Assembly: GCF_047663525.1 (NCBI RefSeq) | Contig: NC_092611.1 | Span: 9,833,001-9,897,000, forward strand | DNA from: Anas platyrhynchos | Lineage: Eukaryota > Chordata > Aves > Anseriformes > Anatidae | DNA length: 64,000 nucleotides | Direction: 5' to 3' | Shown here: piece after piece, positions 13,115 through 23,780 of the stretch | Layout: each line of letters opens with the position of its first letter | Position numbering within the stretch: position 1 is the stretch's first letter | Position numbers and translations under genes: made by a program | Notes under the pieces: generated by a model | What the model saw: only the letters and a program-made list of their open reading frames with translations | Database searches by the model: none | Told to the model about the DNA's origin: nothing

Positions 13115-13190
13115 CTATATTTAAATTTAATCATCCGGAAATTGCAAGCATAATGCTCTCTCATTTCGCTTCTAATTTTAGATGTAAACA
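13115..13190. promoter_or_regulatory. MEF2/ETS/FOX-like site cluster
   Basis: Within 76 bp there are a full MEF2 consensus (CTATATTTAA, 13115-13124), an ETS core CCGGAA (13135-13140) and a consensus forkhead site TGTAAACA (13183-13190). The patch is AT-rich and free of simple repeats. That is the usual look of a conserved vertebrate enhancer, but conservation could not be tested. Confidence 0.35.
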
Positions 13191-15351
13191 CAGCAGAGAG
13201 TTGATCTCATCCCAGCACCTCCACCAGCCAGCATTGCTGCCGGGGGAGCTGCTGCCCTGAGCAGGGGCCATGCTGGATGCTCTGAGCCCTCCGTGCAGCA
13301 CAACCAGGCTGGATCCTGCTGGAGATCTCCAAAGGAAAGCTGCTGGGCCTGGCTCGCTGCTTTTTCTCCACCACTGAAGATGCCACTTGGGCTACCCTGG
13401 CCCTACAGCATTAAGATTATTGTCCAAGCAGCAGGGATGACCTGCACAGGTTTCTGAGCAAAGGTGCTTACATAAAGCCAAGGATGCTAAAGGATAAACT
13501 GTCTGCATCCCCACCTGTGAGTGCGCCATAAATACCAGCCAGACGGAGCAGAGAGATGCAGGGTGACTGCAAATATCCTCTGTGGACTCACCAGCTGGAG
13601 AGCTTCCTCTGCTGCCCTTCCCTTGGAGGTTAGCCATTGATCCCTGCCTTGGCTAGAGGGCACTTGCCTTCTGGACACCTGCTGCCACTGGCTGTGCAAG
13701 GGAGCAGGAAAGGGGCTGCCCTTGGGGACAGATTGCCACAGGGAGTGACAAGCACTTACATACTCTGTCTCCTGTCCCTGGAGACTCAAAGCAGAAGATG
13801 CATCCCCATGCTGATGAAGCTGGGGGTGGATATTGTATCACTGCACTCTGCATCCAGGGGCTCCTAGCCACCAGAGGCACAGGGAGGTTGAGCCCCAGGA
13901 GAGCTTGCAGCAGTTCTCAGACCTAGAAAACCCAGGGTACATCTGGGTCCTACTCTAGGCTACCACATCAAATCCACCTCCAGGCTTCAGCAGCACCCCA
14001 GCACCATCTGCTGAGGCCATGGTCCACACCACAGACTTTAAAGGAGGACAAATGGGCAAGGACAGGGTTCTCTCATCCCTCCCTCCTCATGGTAGAGGGC
14101 ATAGGAATGAGAGTATGAATTCTTGCTAACAGCTGGTTTAATGTTGTGTAAACAGGTGCATCTGGTTGAGCATCACTTCCCTGGATCCCCCACACGGCCA
14201 GCACCACAAATAACAGTGTTTTGTCAGCGAGACGGCTGGCTGCTGCCAGCAGGAGACTCAGAAATGCCAATTGTAATTACTGCATTTATTCTGAAATACA
14301 GTCCAGACCTCATTCCCAATAAGATGCATCGTGCCACTAAGCATGTGAGCCTCGCCTGAGCCAAGTGCAAATGTGCTTGGCTTTGAGAAACACACAGTAA
14401 CCTATACCTTCATCTGCCATCCACATGCAGAGCGTGCGCGTGCTGCAGATGCTGAATCAAGACTGGGAGGGGGGCAGAAGTCTCACTGCTGCTCAAACAG
14501 CACATGAAGAAATAGGCTATTTCCAAAGTATTGATTGTCTCTCTCCTGCTTCTATTAGTTCAGACACGGAAAGGGCCTCTGCAGAAAATCACAGCCCTAG
14601 CAGGAGTTCCAGCTGGCTGAAGAAAATGAAGTGCCGGCTCACTCCCAGGAATAAGTAAACTTGGAGTTTGTCAGGACTGGGTAGATGCATCTGTTCACCT
14701 ATGGCTTGTGGTTTTCACCTCCGCGGGCACAAGCAGGCCTGACATGAATGTCACGTCCATCAGTAAATGTCACCCAGCCAGACGAGCCCAGAAATCAAAA
14801 CAAAGTTGGCACAAGCTGCGCCAAAGAGAGATCATTTCGGAGTCACTTGCTCCTTGTTCTGAGGCTCAGAATGGAGTCACAGGGCACAGAGCCTCAGCTC
14901 ACATCACCTGGCGTCAGGGCAGCTGCTGTGCTGCTGCAAGGCAGTGTCCTGGGGGGCTGCAGTGCGGGTGGGCTGCCCCCGCTCCTGATGGCTTTGATGA
15001 TGGCCATCGTGGGAGCATTGCTGTGCCTGCTCAGAGTGGACCCATTCATCTGGGACCTGCTTGAGTTGGTGTGTCCAGGCCTAGGGAAGCCAGCAGACAT
15101 AATAAGACACACATCTTATGAAAGCAGTAGTGACAGAACAGCCCTCGGTGTTCTTTGCCTCAGTCCCATCACATGCTGGCGCTGAACACTGCCTGCAGAC
15201 AGGGTTTGGTGCCAGTTCAATGCGTTGCAAGAGACTAGTGGCGAGGCATGCCAAGGAGCTGCTGCCACCAGCACCAACTGGAGGATTTGCACACAACAGT
15301 CTGGAGAGGAAAGGTTGAACTTCTGTAGATTTGCCTTTTTCTTCCCATCAG

Positions 15352-15382
<31 letters not shown>

Positions 15383-15394
15383 AGAGAGAGAGAA
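15352..15394 (+). repeat. Poly-A tract (28 A) plus short GA repeat
   Basis: Twenty-eight A followed by about seven GA units. It is a compound simple repeat with no recognised element upstream. Confidence 0.97.
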
Positions 15395-15589
15395 AGTACC
15401 CTTTTTTCTTTAGTGAGAAGGGAGAAAGGGAGAAAGGAAATGGTAGAAGGAGAATAAACTAAGTAAAATTTCCCAAGTCAGGACTGTTTTGGCCACAACA
15501 AACAGCTCCCAGACTCTCTCCCACTTTCTCCCTAACCCCTTTCTGGAAGGTAACTAAACTCTAATGGGATCAACAGAGAACCCATCAGA

Positions 15590-15862
15590 ACAATCAAACC
15601 TTTTGCAGAGTGGACACAGGAAATTAATTAAGGGAAAGCTCATGGGCTACTGTAGGTGTAAGATCGTGGATCAGTAAAATGCAAAAATTCATTCAGGGAA
15701 GGTGACGTTAACCATGCATGAACTAATTATGTTGGTGAAAGCCGATGTGATAAACTAGTGCAAGAGGAGTTAGAATTTATTTGTCTGCTGCATTTAGCAA
15801 ACATTAGCTAATGAATTATTTAGGAGGCAGAGAGATCGCTTCTGATTTGGCAATTGAATTGC
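15590..15862. promoter_or_regulatory. Enhancer-like AT-rich unique patch
   Basis: About 270 bp of AT-rich, non-repetitive DNA with several homeodomain-type cores: 'ttaattaag' near 15624, 'ctaattatg' near 15723, 'gctaatgaatt' near 15808. It ends in a perfect 13-bp palindrome GCAATTGAATTGC (15850-15862). A conserved non-coding element is inferred from texture only. Confidence 0.25.
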
Positions 15863-15877
15863 ACTGGCAGCATTCAG

Positions 15878-15960
15878 GAGGTGGGAAAGAGAGGTCAAAC
15901 GGCTTGCCCAATTCCACAAAATAAAGCAGCAGTAAGACATAGGGCTAGAGTCGATATTTG
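15878..15960 (+). repeat. MIR/L2-like SINE tail relic
   Basis: The run with 'agagaggtcaaacggcttgc' followed by 'agcagtaagacatagggcta' parallels the familiar tail of MIR-type and L2-related repeats ('agagaggttaagtgacttgc ... agcaagtcagtggcagagct'). The phrases match in the same order and spacing, though divergence is high. Orientation is plus. Confidence 0.6.
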
Positions 15961-16254
15961 TGCTAAAGAAGACGCACTGTGGTGAGATGGGATGGCTGAG
16001 TGATGAGCATGTGAGTCTAACAAGCCCTTACCGCTTAGGGGGTTAGCAGATACTAGAGGTACAAGGCTGGAGATGGAGAGCAGCAGCTGATGCATCTCCT
16101 GCAGGCTGCCAGCAGCAACACAGCAGGAAATTCTTCCCCGAAGAGGCTGTAACTTAAATAGTGTTTTAAGCATCCACATTTGGCATTGCTATAACGTGGT
16201 CAATACTGAACTGGTTTTATAAGTTTCCTATTTCTCACAGAAAGTTTAAATGCA

Positions 16255-16490
16255 TAGAAAGGGGGATGAGTCATTCTTATCAATAAATAATGTCTTTGAC
16301 AAGGGGATTCAGATCAAAGACAGCTAGAGATGGCAACAACACCAAGCAATTAAAACACACACGAGATTGCGAGCATTGTGCTCACAACTACAAAGCAGTG
16401 GAGAGAATCAGGCGAACTATAATCGGTAAATACTTGTTGCAGAGTCCAATTAGCATCTTAGTGTCCAATTACATGCTCATTGAAGATAAC
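16255..16490. promoter_or_regulatory. AP-1 and TCF/LEF-like enhancer candidate
   Basis: A perfect AP-1 site TGAGTCA (16267-16273) lies next to two oppositely oriented TCF/LEF-type cores, CTTTGAC (16294-16300) and ATCAAAG (16313-16319). Further on are homeodomain-type 'caattagc' and 'caattac' sites and isolated CpGs. All calls are by eye. Confidence 0.3.
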
Positions 16491-16515
16491 ATGGGTGACA
16501 GCAACAGAATTATTA

Positions 16516-16530
16516 TTTTTTTTTTTTTTT
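16516..16530 (-). repeat. Poly-T tract (15 T)
   Basis: An uninterrupted run of 15 T followed by 'ggcc', with 'tatta' upstream. Confidence 0.95.
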
Positions 16531-18149
16531 GGCCTTGTAACAGCCATCTGTTTGGAAAAAGGATGCAAACTTCCCCAAAAAACGAATCAGTTCTGACATC
16601 AACAGGATCCCGGGCTCCAGTGAGGAAGCAAAGCCCCTGGAGAGCATCAGGACCACAGCACCAGCAGCAGGAACGTGGGCCTGAGAGAGGGAACCCAGCC
16701 TGTGCATCCCTGTCTCCTCAACATGATAACCTGCAAAATATTAGCAGGTGGTCTGCATATTGGGCCCGGTAGATAAATCTGCTCTCTTGGTCCTGCACCC
16801 CAGTGCCCTGAGCTGGGGGCAGCTAGACAGAAATGCAATTTTAATGCATATATTAACTTCTAGGCACTGCCCAAGGAGTTCACTTTGAAAATGTCTCTAA
16901 GGACACAAAGGAGATAAAAACGGGTTTTCTCCTGATAGCTGCTCAGCTAAAACTAGCAACCTGCCGTGTTGCAGGAGCCAGCTCCATCATCTTTGTGCCT
17001 GCATGATGACCAAGCTGCCCACAAGCACCTCACCGCAGCCCCCACACAGCACTTGCAGCACTGCCTGCAGCTCCTTCCTCTGCCTGGGGAAGGGTCAGAG
17101 GCATGCACACTTCACTCCTATGAGAGCTGTAAATACAAACACTCTCCTAATATGTGCATACCCTGTCATTAGTCATTATCATTATGAGCAATTTAAAGCA
17201 ATATTTACCCTATTGACAAAAGTTATTTTGCACCTACTTGCTGAGAATTGGTTTTATGGGGATCCTTGTTCTTTGGCAATGAGTAGATTGATTATAGTTA
17301 TTACTTTAATAGTTATAAAAAAGAATTTTATAACAAACAGCATGTCTGAGACCCATGCTGGCTTGCCTTGTGCTTTCACACACAGTCATTAGAACCATTT
17401 AGCCCCCAGAGCTGTGTTACAGAAAGCACTGTGTTCTCTAAATTGCTGGAGTCTACCTGTGGTCTCCATCCACCACACACTGCCATTTACCCTGCAGCAG
17501 GGAAGAGAACAGGGCAGGAAAGAGATGCCAGTCCATTTGCTTAGGTAATAGCAGAAGATGGCTAGAGGATCTCTTGTGCTCAGCATCATGAAAGTGAAGC
17601 CGCTTACACACCAGGCAGCTTTCATTTATTGCCTTGAAACAGCTTGTTTAACAAGAGCACTGCACACGGTATTTCCAGAATCCCAGGTCTCAGCCATCCT
17701 TATGCTCTTGGTGTGGCTGCAACTTTTCAATTAACTTCTGCATCCTGGTGGACTTCATCCTATGCCCATGGAGTGACAAGAGATGCTGCCCATGTATGCT
17801 GAAGGGCACCAAAGCCTGATTCCCTGCTTCGCCACAGCCTCCCTATCAGTAAATGCAAATCTTTTAGATTCCTCTGTTCATCAGCAGCAAAGTCAGAAAA
17901 CTAACTCAAAATGTGTTCAATCTGGAAATAAAAGTTTCATTTTTCAGAGCTTGTTTTTTTTAATACAACTAAAATTAACTTTGAAATGAAACACCATCTC
18001 AAAATTTAAAAAGTAGTGATTCATTTTGTAATTGATGAAATAAAGTGCTTTTATTTTATGCTGCATTATGAACAAAAATAGATGAAATTCACATACATTT
18101 TCAAAACGTTTCAATAAATTCAAACACCAGTCTTCAGTCAAGGAGAGAT

Positions 18150-18245
18150 TTCACTACAATTTTCCAGCAGTTCACGTCTTTGTCTCTTTGTGCCTCAATT
18201 CTGCATTGATAAAACATGGATAGTTCTCCTGTCTCTATCTCATCT
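18150..18245 (-). repeat. MIR/L2-like SINE relic, minus strand
   Basis: Read on the minus strand, the phrase 'ccatgttttatcaatgcaga' then 'attgaggcacaaagaga' parallels the classic MIR/L2 tail 'ccattttacagatgaggaaa ctgaggcacagagaggt', and more worn sequence continues beyond it. The order of phrases makes chance unlikely. Confidence 0.6.
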
Positions 18246-19401
18246 ACATGGGTTATAGGTTTCAGAGCTGGGACTGTCTCTGCTTTTTGCCCCGAAAGGA
18301 TTGGGATGTCTCTCTCTGAGCTCAAGACTGCTAAGCATAATTGTAATATGTCAATAAAACAACAAATAACATGCAATTGGTGTTGATTTCAAGGGCACCT
18401 GGCTTATAATATAAGTGTGTAGGTGGGTAAGCTGTATTCCTTTTTTTTTTTTCTGATTTAGTAGGGAATTCTCTGAAATTCTATCATTGCAACCCATGTG
18501 CGAACTCCTGCCCACTTGTCTGCAGCAGGGTTTCAGTCTTGGCATGCTATTAATAAAAATGGCCTTCCAGGCTTTTTAATTGACTCTTGGTACTCCTTCC
18601 CTGCAGTCATTGTTCTCCAGACCTGCCTGCAATTTTGGTCTGAAAAATAAAGGAATTGCATGTAGCTGAAATCAGGAAAGAAGATACCTAACCATCTGGG
18701 GCTCCATGTATTTTTCACACCTGAAATACTTGGTAAATGGCAGTAAGCAAATGAAAAGGACACAGAAGCTAAGAGGGAGCCTATGTAATTGAGGAGCAGT
18801 ATAATGGGAAGAGGCTGAATAATAACATCCATTAATAACAAGACTTATAATTAGAGGTCACTCGGAGAAAGGCTCGCTGTGCTCTGCCAACCGCCTTCCA
18901 GGCATGCGGAAAAACAGCCCTAGAGGTTTACCACAGAGTAATGTGAGCCATGAACACCTTGTTTACCTAAAACACCGTGGCCAAGTTCACAGTACCTGCT
19001 GCCACGCCGTTCATTACAGGAGGTTTCAGCAGCGGCATGGAGGGGATACAGGGTCTCTGCAGCACTGCCGATTTGCCTACGGGGATGAGAAGAGACCTGC
19101 TGAGCTCCTGTGGAGCAGGACCAGGCTGTTCTCTGTCTGTGGCTGGAGCACTGAAGCTGTGTCCCCATGTGCTCAGTGATGCCGAGCTCCTGGTGCAGCA
19201 CTCAAGGGCTCAGCAGGGAGCCCCAGTGCTCCTCCTCACCCCGTCTGCTGCGACGCTCTAGGAGCTGCTCCTCCCCGGGCAGCTGTGCCCAGCTGCTGAA
19301 GGGGAAGGAGAGGGCTTTGGCAGCTCTGTGACACTACTGGAAAGGAGAAGTCTTTCATCCTAAATAATCATCCCTTGCCTTTTTGGCTAGAGAGAACAGA
19401 A

Positions 19402-19436
19402 TGGCAGATCACAAAATGGTTGAGGCTGGAAGAGTG
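19402..19436 (+). repeat. Short CR1 LINE 3' fragment
   Basis: The run 'atcacaaaatggttgaggct' followed by 'ggaagagtgct' closely follows the CR1 3' phrase 'atcacagaatggttgaggtt ggaagggacct' that is abundant in birds. Only about 35 bp survives, and sequence on both sides is unrecognised. Confidence 0.6.
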
Positions 19437-22400
19437 CTATTCATGTGCAGATGCGGAGGTCACTCGTATCCCGAATGAGACATTAAAGCTTTCTGAACAG
19501 CAACCCCATGCACAGCTAAACCTCTTAAGAGGAGCTAGCTGACACAATCCATCCTCTTCCAGAGGCCCGAGAAGAATACACGCTAGAATTCTTTTCTGCA
19601 AATCAATAACACTTCAATAAAGGGATTATCAGAAAAACAATATCATATTTTCTAGAAAGCTCATTATAAAGCACAAACAGCTCGGTAATGTATTTAAATT
19701 GTTCATTTCTGAGCATTGCCTTGGGATCGTAATAGATTTTTTTTTTTTCCCCAGAACAGAATCAGATTAGGATGATTAGTTGTTTTTCCCACAATAGCCA
19801 AGCAGCAGGGCAAGAGAATCACTGCAGCTTTGCCAGTGCCTGAGGTTAGACCGGGACTTGGGGAAAGAAATCCTTTCTCTCCTTTCTATCATATCTTACT
19901 GGTGAACTGGTTGGAAATAGAGGTCATCAGCAGGTTCTCCTCCTTAGCTGCCTATCAGGCAAAGGGACTGCTCTACCCAAGGCAGTGTACCCCGAGGTTC
20001 CCTGCAGAGAATAGCGGGGAGTAGGGGATGAGGTGAGCCAGAGAATTCAGCACCGTCTCCTCCAGCAGTACAAGAGAAGGCAAGCAGGTGGGATAAATTC
20101 CCAATGAGCCATCTCCTTCCTGGATTGTCACTGCTCCCTAGGAAATCACTTGGGTTATGTCTATTTAGAGAGATAGGTACATGTAATGCTAAAGTCTTCA
20201 GCCAGGTATTCAACAGAGAAGCATAGCTATTAAGCTTAAGGCCATGGTTCATAATTAAAATGCTCCTGTTTCTGCCTATTTTGGATGACCAGGAGGTTGG
20301 TTTTAGTGTCACAAGGAACAAGGCAGAGCAGAGGTGGAAATTCACCCAGCATGGGGCAAGGACAAGGGTATTGGGCATACTGGGAGTCCTTATTTCTGCC
20401 TATGAAGGGGATTTTCAGATCAGTACACTGAAAATGAGCCAAATAAATACATATGTGCTGCAGTCAGAGCAGGTCCACGTGTGTCTGCAAAAATTAAGCC
20501 CTTCACACCCTTCCTGAGGGCTTTTCTGCATGGCTCCCCTTCTCATCACTAACAAAAGAGCCAGTCAGCCTCTCCCGCTGAGCTCAGAACGGGAAGCTGA
20601 TATTTTAGTGATTGCTTTTTCACTTTTTTTTTTTTTTTTTTTTTTCCAGAGCCATTACAAAACATACAACCAGCACAGCCAAATCTCATTGTAGGGTGAA
20701 CTCACCACCCTGAAATCAAATTCTCATGGAAATGAAATGGCTGACCCAAAATCTCCTGAGCACTGGATGAGCTTGCATGATAAACAACTTGTAATGGCTC
20801 TGCTGGCACCACTGCCTCTGTTAAATGTCACTGCTTCTCTAAATACCTTCTGGGAGATGTCTGCTTTATCTGTATGCTGTATTTTCCCCTTTTCATTATC
20901 AGCGTCTGCAAAGTTGCCATCCTGGAAGCCGTTGTCCAGGGACTGCAGAGAGCTCCAGATTCATTTCCCTCACTGTTCACATCAGCTATTCCTCAATATA
21001 CACGTGGAATTTTAGCTCGGGACAGTTTTAAAGCAAGCTGCCTGTCATGATGGAGGCTGGACACATCCTCGTGGTGATGCATCTGCTGGTCCCTGCTGCC
21101 CAGCCACCTGCCAGCCCTTGTGGGGCAACACAAGTCACCAGCACCAGCACCCTCACCCTGCTTCCCTTTGGGGACCACTTTTTGCCTTCTTTGAGTCAAT
21201 GGGATGTTTGCACTACCCTCAGGCTTTTATTACACAAGTCTGTATTGGGGCTACTAAAAATAATTTGCATCAGGTTAGAAAAAAGTAATGCCAGAATGGC
21301 GTTAACCCCACGAGCAGCACCAAGCAGATAACCCAGCCCAGCAGTCGATTCCCCATCATACAGCAAACCCTGCTTTGTTCTCTCTGAATGTCACTGAAGT
21401 CTGTAAAATAGGTCTAAATACAATTAGGAAGCACTGAAAGTGAAATGATTGGGGCATTTGCATCCAGCTGTTAGCCTGAAGCATGGACTGCTGTGTGCAG
21501 AGCTCAAGGGTTCAAGTGTTGGCCAAAATAGCAGTAACACAGATCTTCACTGGGTTTTGCTTTGTTTTCAATGGCTTTCCACGGCTTGAAACTGTAGCTC
21601 ATTACATTAATTGTGCTTTCCTGGATTCTTTGATGGGGTGCATGGGTGGCAGGAAACAACTTAAAGAATAAAAAGCGGCATTGGAGCACATCATATTTCA
21701 GCTTCTACTCCCCATGGAAAAATGCATGCATTTCCTGAGAGTTTCTGTTGTTTAATTATGCTGGGATCCATCTCCAGGATATAGAAGAAAACGGGCTGCC
21801 TGGAGGGGGGAAATAGTGAGAAGTTAGAAATTCCTGCACACTTGAAAAGGCAGAATCCTGAGGGGATTTGGGGATGCTCAGGAACCTGCTACTGCTGTGG
21901 TCCAGGGGTTTCCCATGGCACCCTCCCTGCAGCAGCCCCCCAGCCCTGCCCAGCACCATCACAGATGCCCTTTAACAGCCCTCAGACCCCACACCAGCAC
22001 CAAATCCAGCTCGCTCTGCCCCCATGCAGGGCAGGCTGCTGGCAGCCCCCAGCCCACCCCACGCCTTCCCTCAGCACCAGGTACTGCAGCTGAAATTCCC
22101 TCGCCACGATGCCTCTGTTGTCACTTTGATGTCGCACGTTTACATCGTGTCCTTGTCACAGATAATAGTTTATTCTGTTGCTTTCTCTGTCACCGTCTCC
22201 CTCTCTCTCTTTTTTTCCCTCTCCTGCAGTTTTCTCTCTGCTCTCCATTGTGTGCATACAATAGCCCCTCTCTGTTCTCCACAGACTGCATTGTGCTGTA
22301 ATTGCTCTCCTATCTCTAAGGAAGGGAAAATTCGCTCTGATTTGATCACCTTATTTTTCTCCGTATAAATGATAAATTCCTCCATTAATCCATCTGTTTT

Positions 22401-22640
22401 CAGTGGCGTATCTGGGTACAGCATGCATAAAACTCCTTACATAACAGCATGTCAAATTACAAATTTCCCTGTAACACATTCTCTTCAATACTTTTGCTGT
22501 TAACACAGCGACTTCCCTTATCTCCTTAAACTCATTCTGGTGCTGAGCCTTCGAGACTTCTTCCAGAGCAGCTTCCCCAGCTGGAAACAAGAGCAGAAGA
22601 TGCAGTGGGTGAGCAGGACATCCCTTCCTAGGCTCCTTGG
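19437..22640. other. Non-coding stretch, no gene supported
   Basis: Unique sequence with a 22-base T-tract at 20624-20645 and a CT-rich stretch with short TC runs at about 22195-22235. The open frames at 19944-20378 (minus, 144 codons) and 21897-22301 (plus, 134 codons) are compositionally random with no domain. Confidence 0.65.
20624..20645 (-). repeat. Poly-T tract (22 T)
   Basis: Twenty-two T followed by 'ccagagcc'. It superficially resembles a very strong 3' splice site, but no exon or open frame with a matching donor was found after it. Confidence 0.96.
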
Positions 22641-22646
22641 GGAAAA

Positions 22647-22668
22647 CCTGACCTGAATTCAGGTCAGG
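22647..22668. promoter_or_regulatory. Perfect 22-bp palindrome with nuclear-receptor half-sites
   Basis: All 22 bases read the same on both strands, centred on GAATTC. The core is TGACCT, 6 bases, AGGTCA, which is an everted repeat (ER6) of the nuclear-receptor half-site AGGTCA. ER6-type elements are known targets of RXR heterodimers such as PXR and CAR. Function here is inferred from sequence only. Confidence 0.45.
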
Positions 22669-22884
22669 GCGGAGGGGGAATTTTCCAAAATGTTTTCTAG
22701 GAAAGTGAATTCTCAGCAGAGGAGAAGGGGAAGACCCTGCCCCGAGTGTCTGCAGCATCTACCAGGTGTGGGGCTGTACTCCCTGCAGCAGGGTGGGCAC
22801 ATGCCAAGGAGCAGCTCCCAGCATCTCGTCCCACTCCCTTGCTTTGTGGAGGATTATTCAACGTTTCCCCAGCTACAACCAGTC

Positions 22885-22965
22885 ACAGCAATTTCCGTAA
22901 TAACAATATTTTTGCAGCAGAAATTGTATTACAATGGAATCGCTGTTGTTAGAGCTGTTATTATC
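22885..22965. promoter_or_regulatory. SOX-like site cluster
   Basis: Within about 60 bp there are AACAAT (22902-22907), ATTGT (22923-22927), ACAATGG (22931-22937) and CTGTTGTT (22943-22950), followed by another 'ctgttatt'. These match the SOX core (A/T)(A/T)CAA(A/T)G or its close variants on both strands. The patch is AT-rich, unique and enhancer-like. Confidence 0.35.
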
Positions 22966-23589
22966 CCACGATCACTGCCATGATAAAGCTGCGCTCATTA
23001 CACCCGCAGTAAACTCAGGCTGGGGAGAGTTTAGCATAAGAAGTTGAGACTGAATCTGCCCTTTGGGGACTAGAAATCCAGGTTCTTTTGTACCACTTCT
23101 TCTTTCTGTTAGCAAGTGGAAAGGAACCACCCTTGAAGATTGTTACCTCTTAGCTGGTACCAAAACCTCACAGAGCTTCATGCAGCCAAGTGGAAGAGAT
23201 GTGATGATATCATGTAGCTGAGCATCCTGCCTCTGTAGGACAGGTCTCAGGAAAGGGCAAAGACAGGATAAGACAGCGCAGAATCTCACCTCCTTTATTG
23301 TCTGCCTCCCAGGTGATACCTTTGTCTTGGCCAGCTGAAGGGATACTTGATCAGTCAGAAGATGATTACACCTTAATCACTTCTCCTTCCATTAACTGGC
23401 TCAGCTGCATTTTGTCCCCAAAGAAGCAGCCCTTGTAGAGGACAAGGATGGTTCAGACACCAGAAAAGCCCTCTCCAAGGAACATTTTGGGAGCCTTAAC
23501 ATTCACAGGCATCGCATCCCCCTCTGCTCCAGCACCCACTGCCACCCCCTGCCCACAAGCAACTACCAGGGCAACGCAATTTCAGCATC

Positions 23590-23780
23590 GGAGATAAAAC
23601 ACTCTCCAATTTTACAAGCAGAGAAAGTATTTTATCAGCACAGACTCTTTTTTACTAGCCCAGCATAAAAACTATCAAACTGTATAAATAAACCTGGGGA
23701 ATTATCTCCTCCCTCAGCCAGGACCCTCGCTGGGCCCTGAATGGATTCATTTAAAATGGGTTATAAATTTCTGATAAAGG
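23590..23780. promoter_or_regulatory. GATA-like site cluster
   Basis: Five WGATAR-type matches fall in 186 bp: AGATAA (23592-23597), TTATCA (23632-23637), CTATCA (23672-23677), TTATCT (23702-23707) and TGATAA (23772-23777). Chance would give well under one or two. The sequence is AT-rich and non-repetitive. Confidence 0.35.

Larger units (their letters stand above)
10961..15350. other. Non-coding stretch with enhancer-like patches
   Basis: Unique sequence. It includes an X-box-like site at 12800-12812 and a cluster of MEF2/ETS/FOX-like sites at 13115-13190. From 13.2 to 15.3 kb it is GC-moderate and otherwise featureless. The open frame at 14748-15185 (145 codons) has no recognisable domain. 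Confidence 0.65.
15961..19390. other. Non-coding stretch, no gene supported
   Basis: AT-rich unique DNA. It contains the AP-1/TCF patch, a T-tract at 16516-16530, a SINE relic at 18150-18245 and a perfect octamer ATGCAAAT at 17853-17860. Open frames (for example 16290-16772, 160 codons) run through the T-tract and lack any domain. Confidence 0.65.

Noticed and set aside
20624..20650. Very strong-looking splice acceptor (T22 then ccag)
   Set aside because: A T-tract mimics a polypyrimidine tract. No donor or open frame of fitting length follows.
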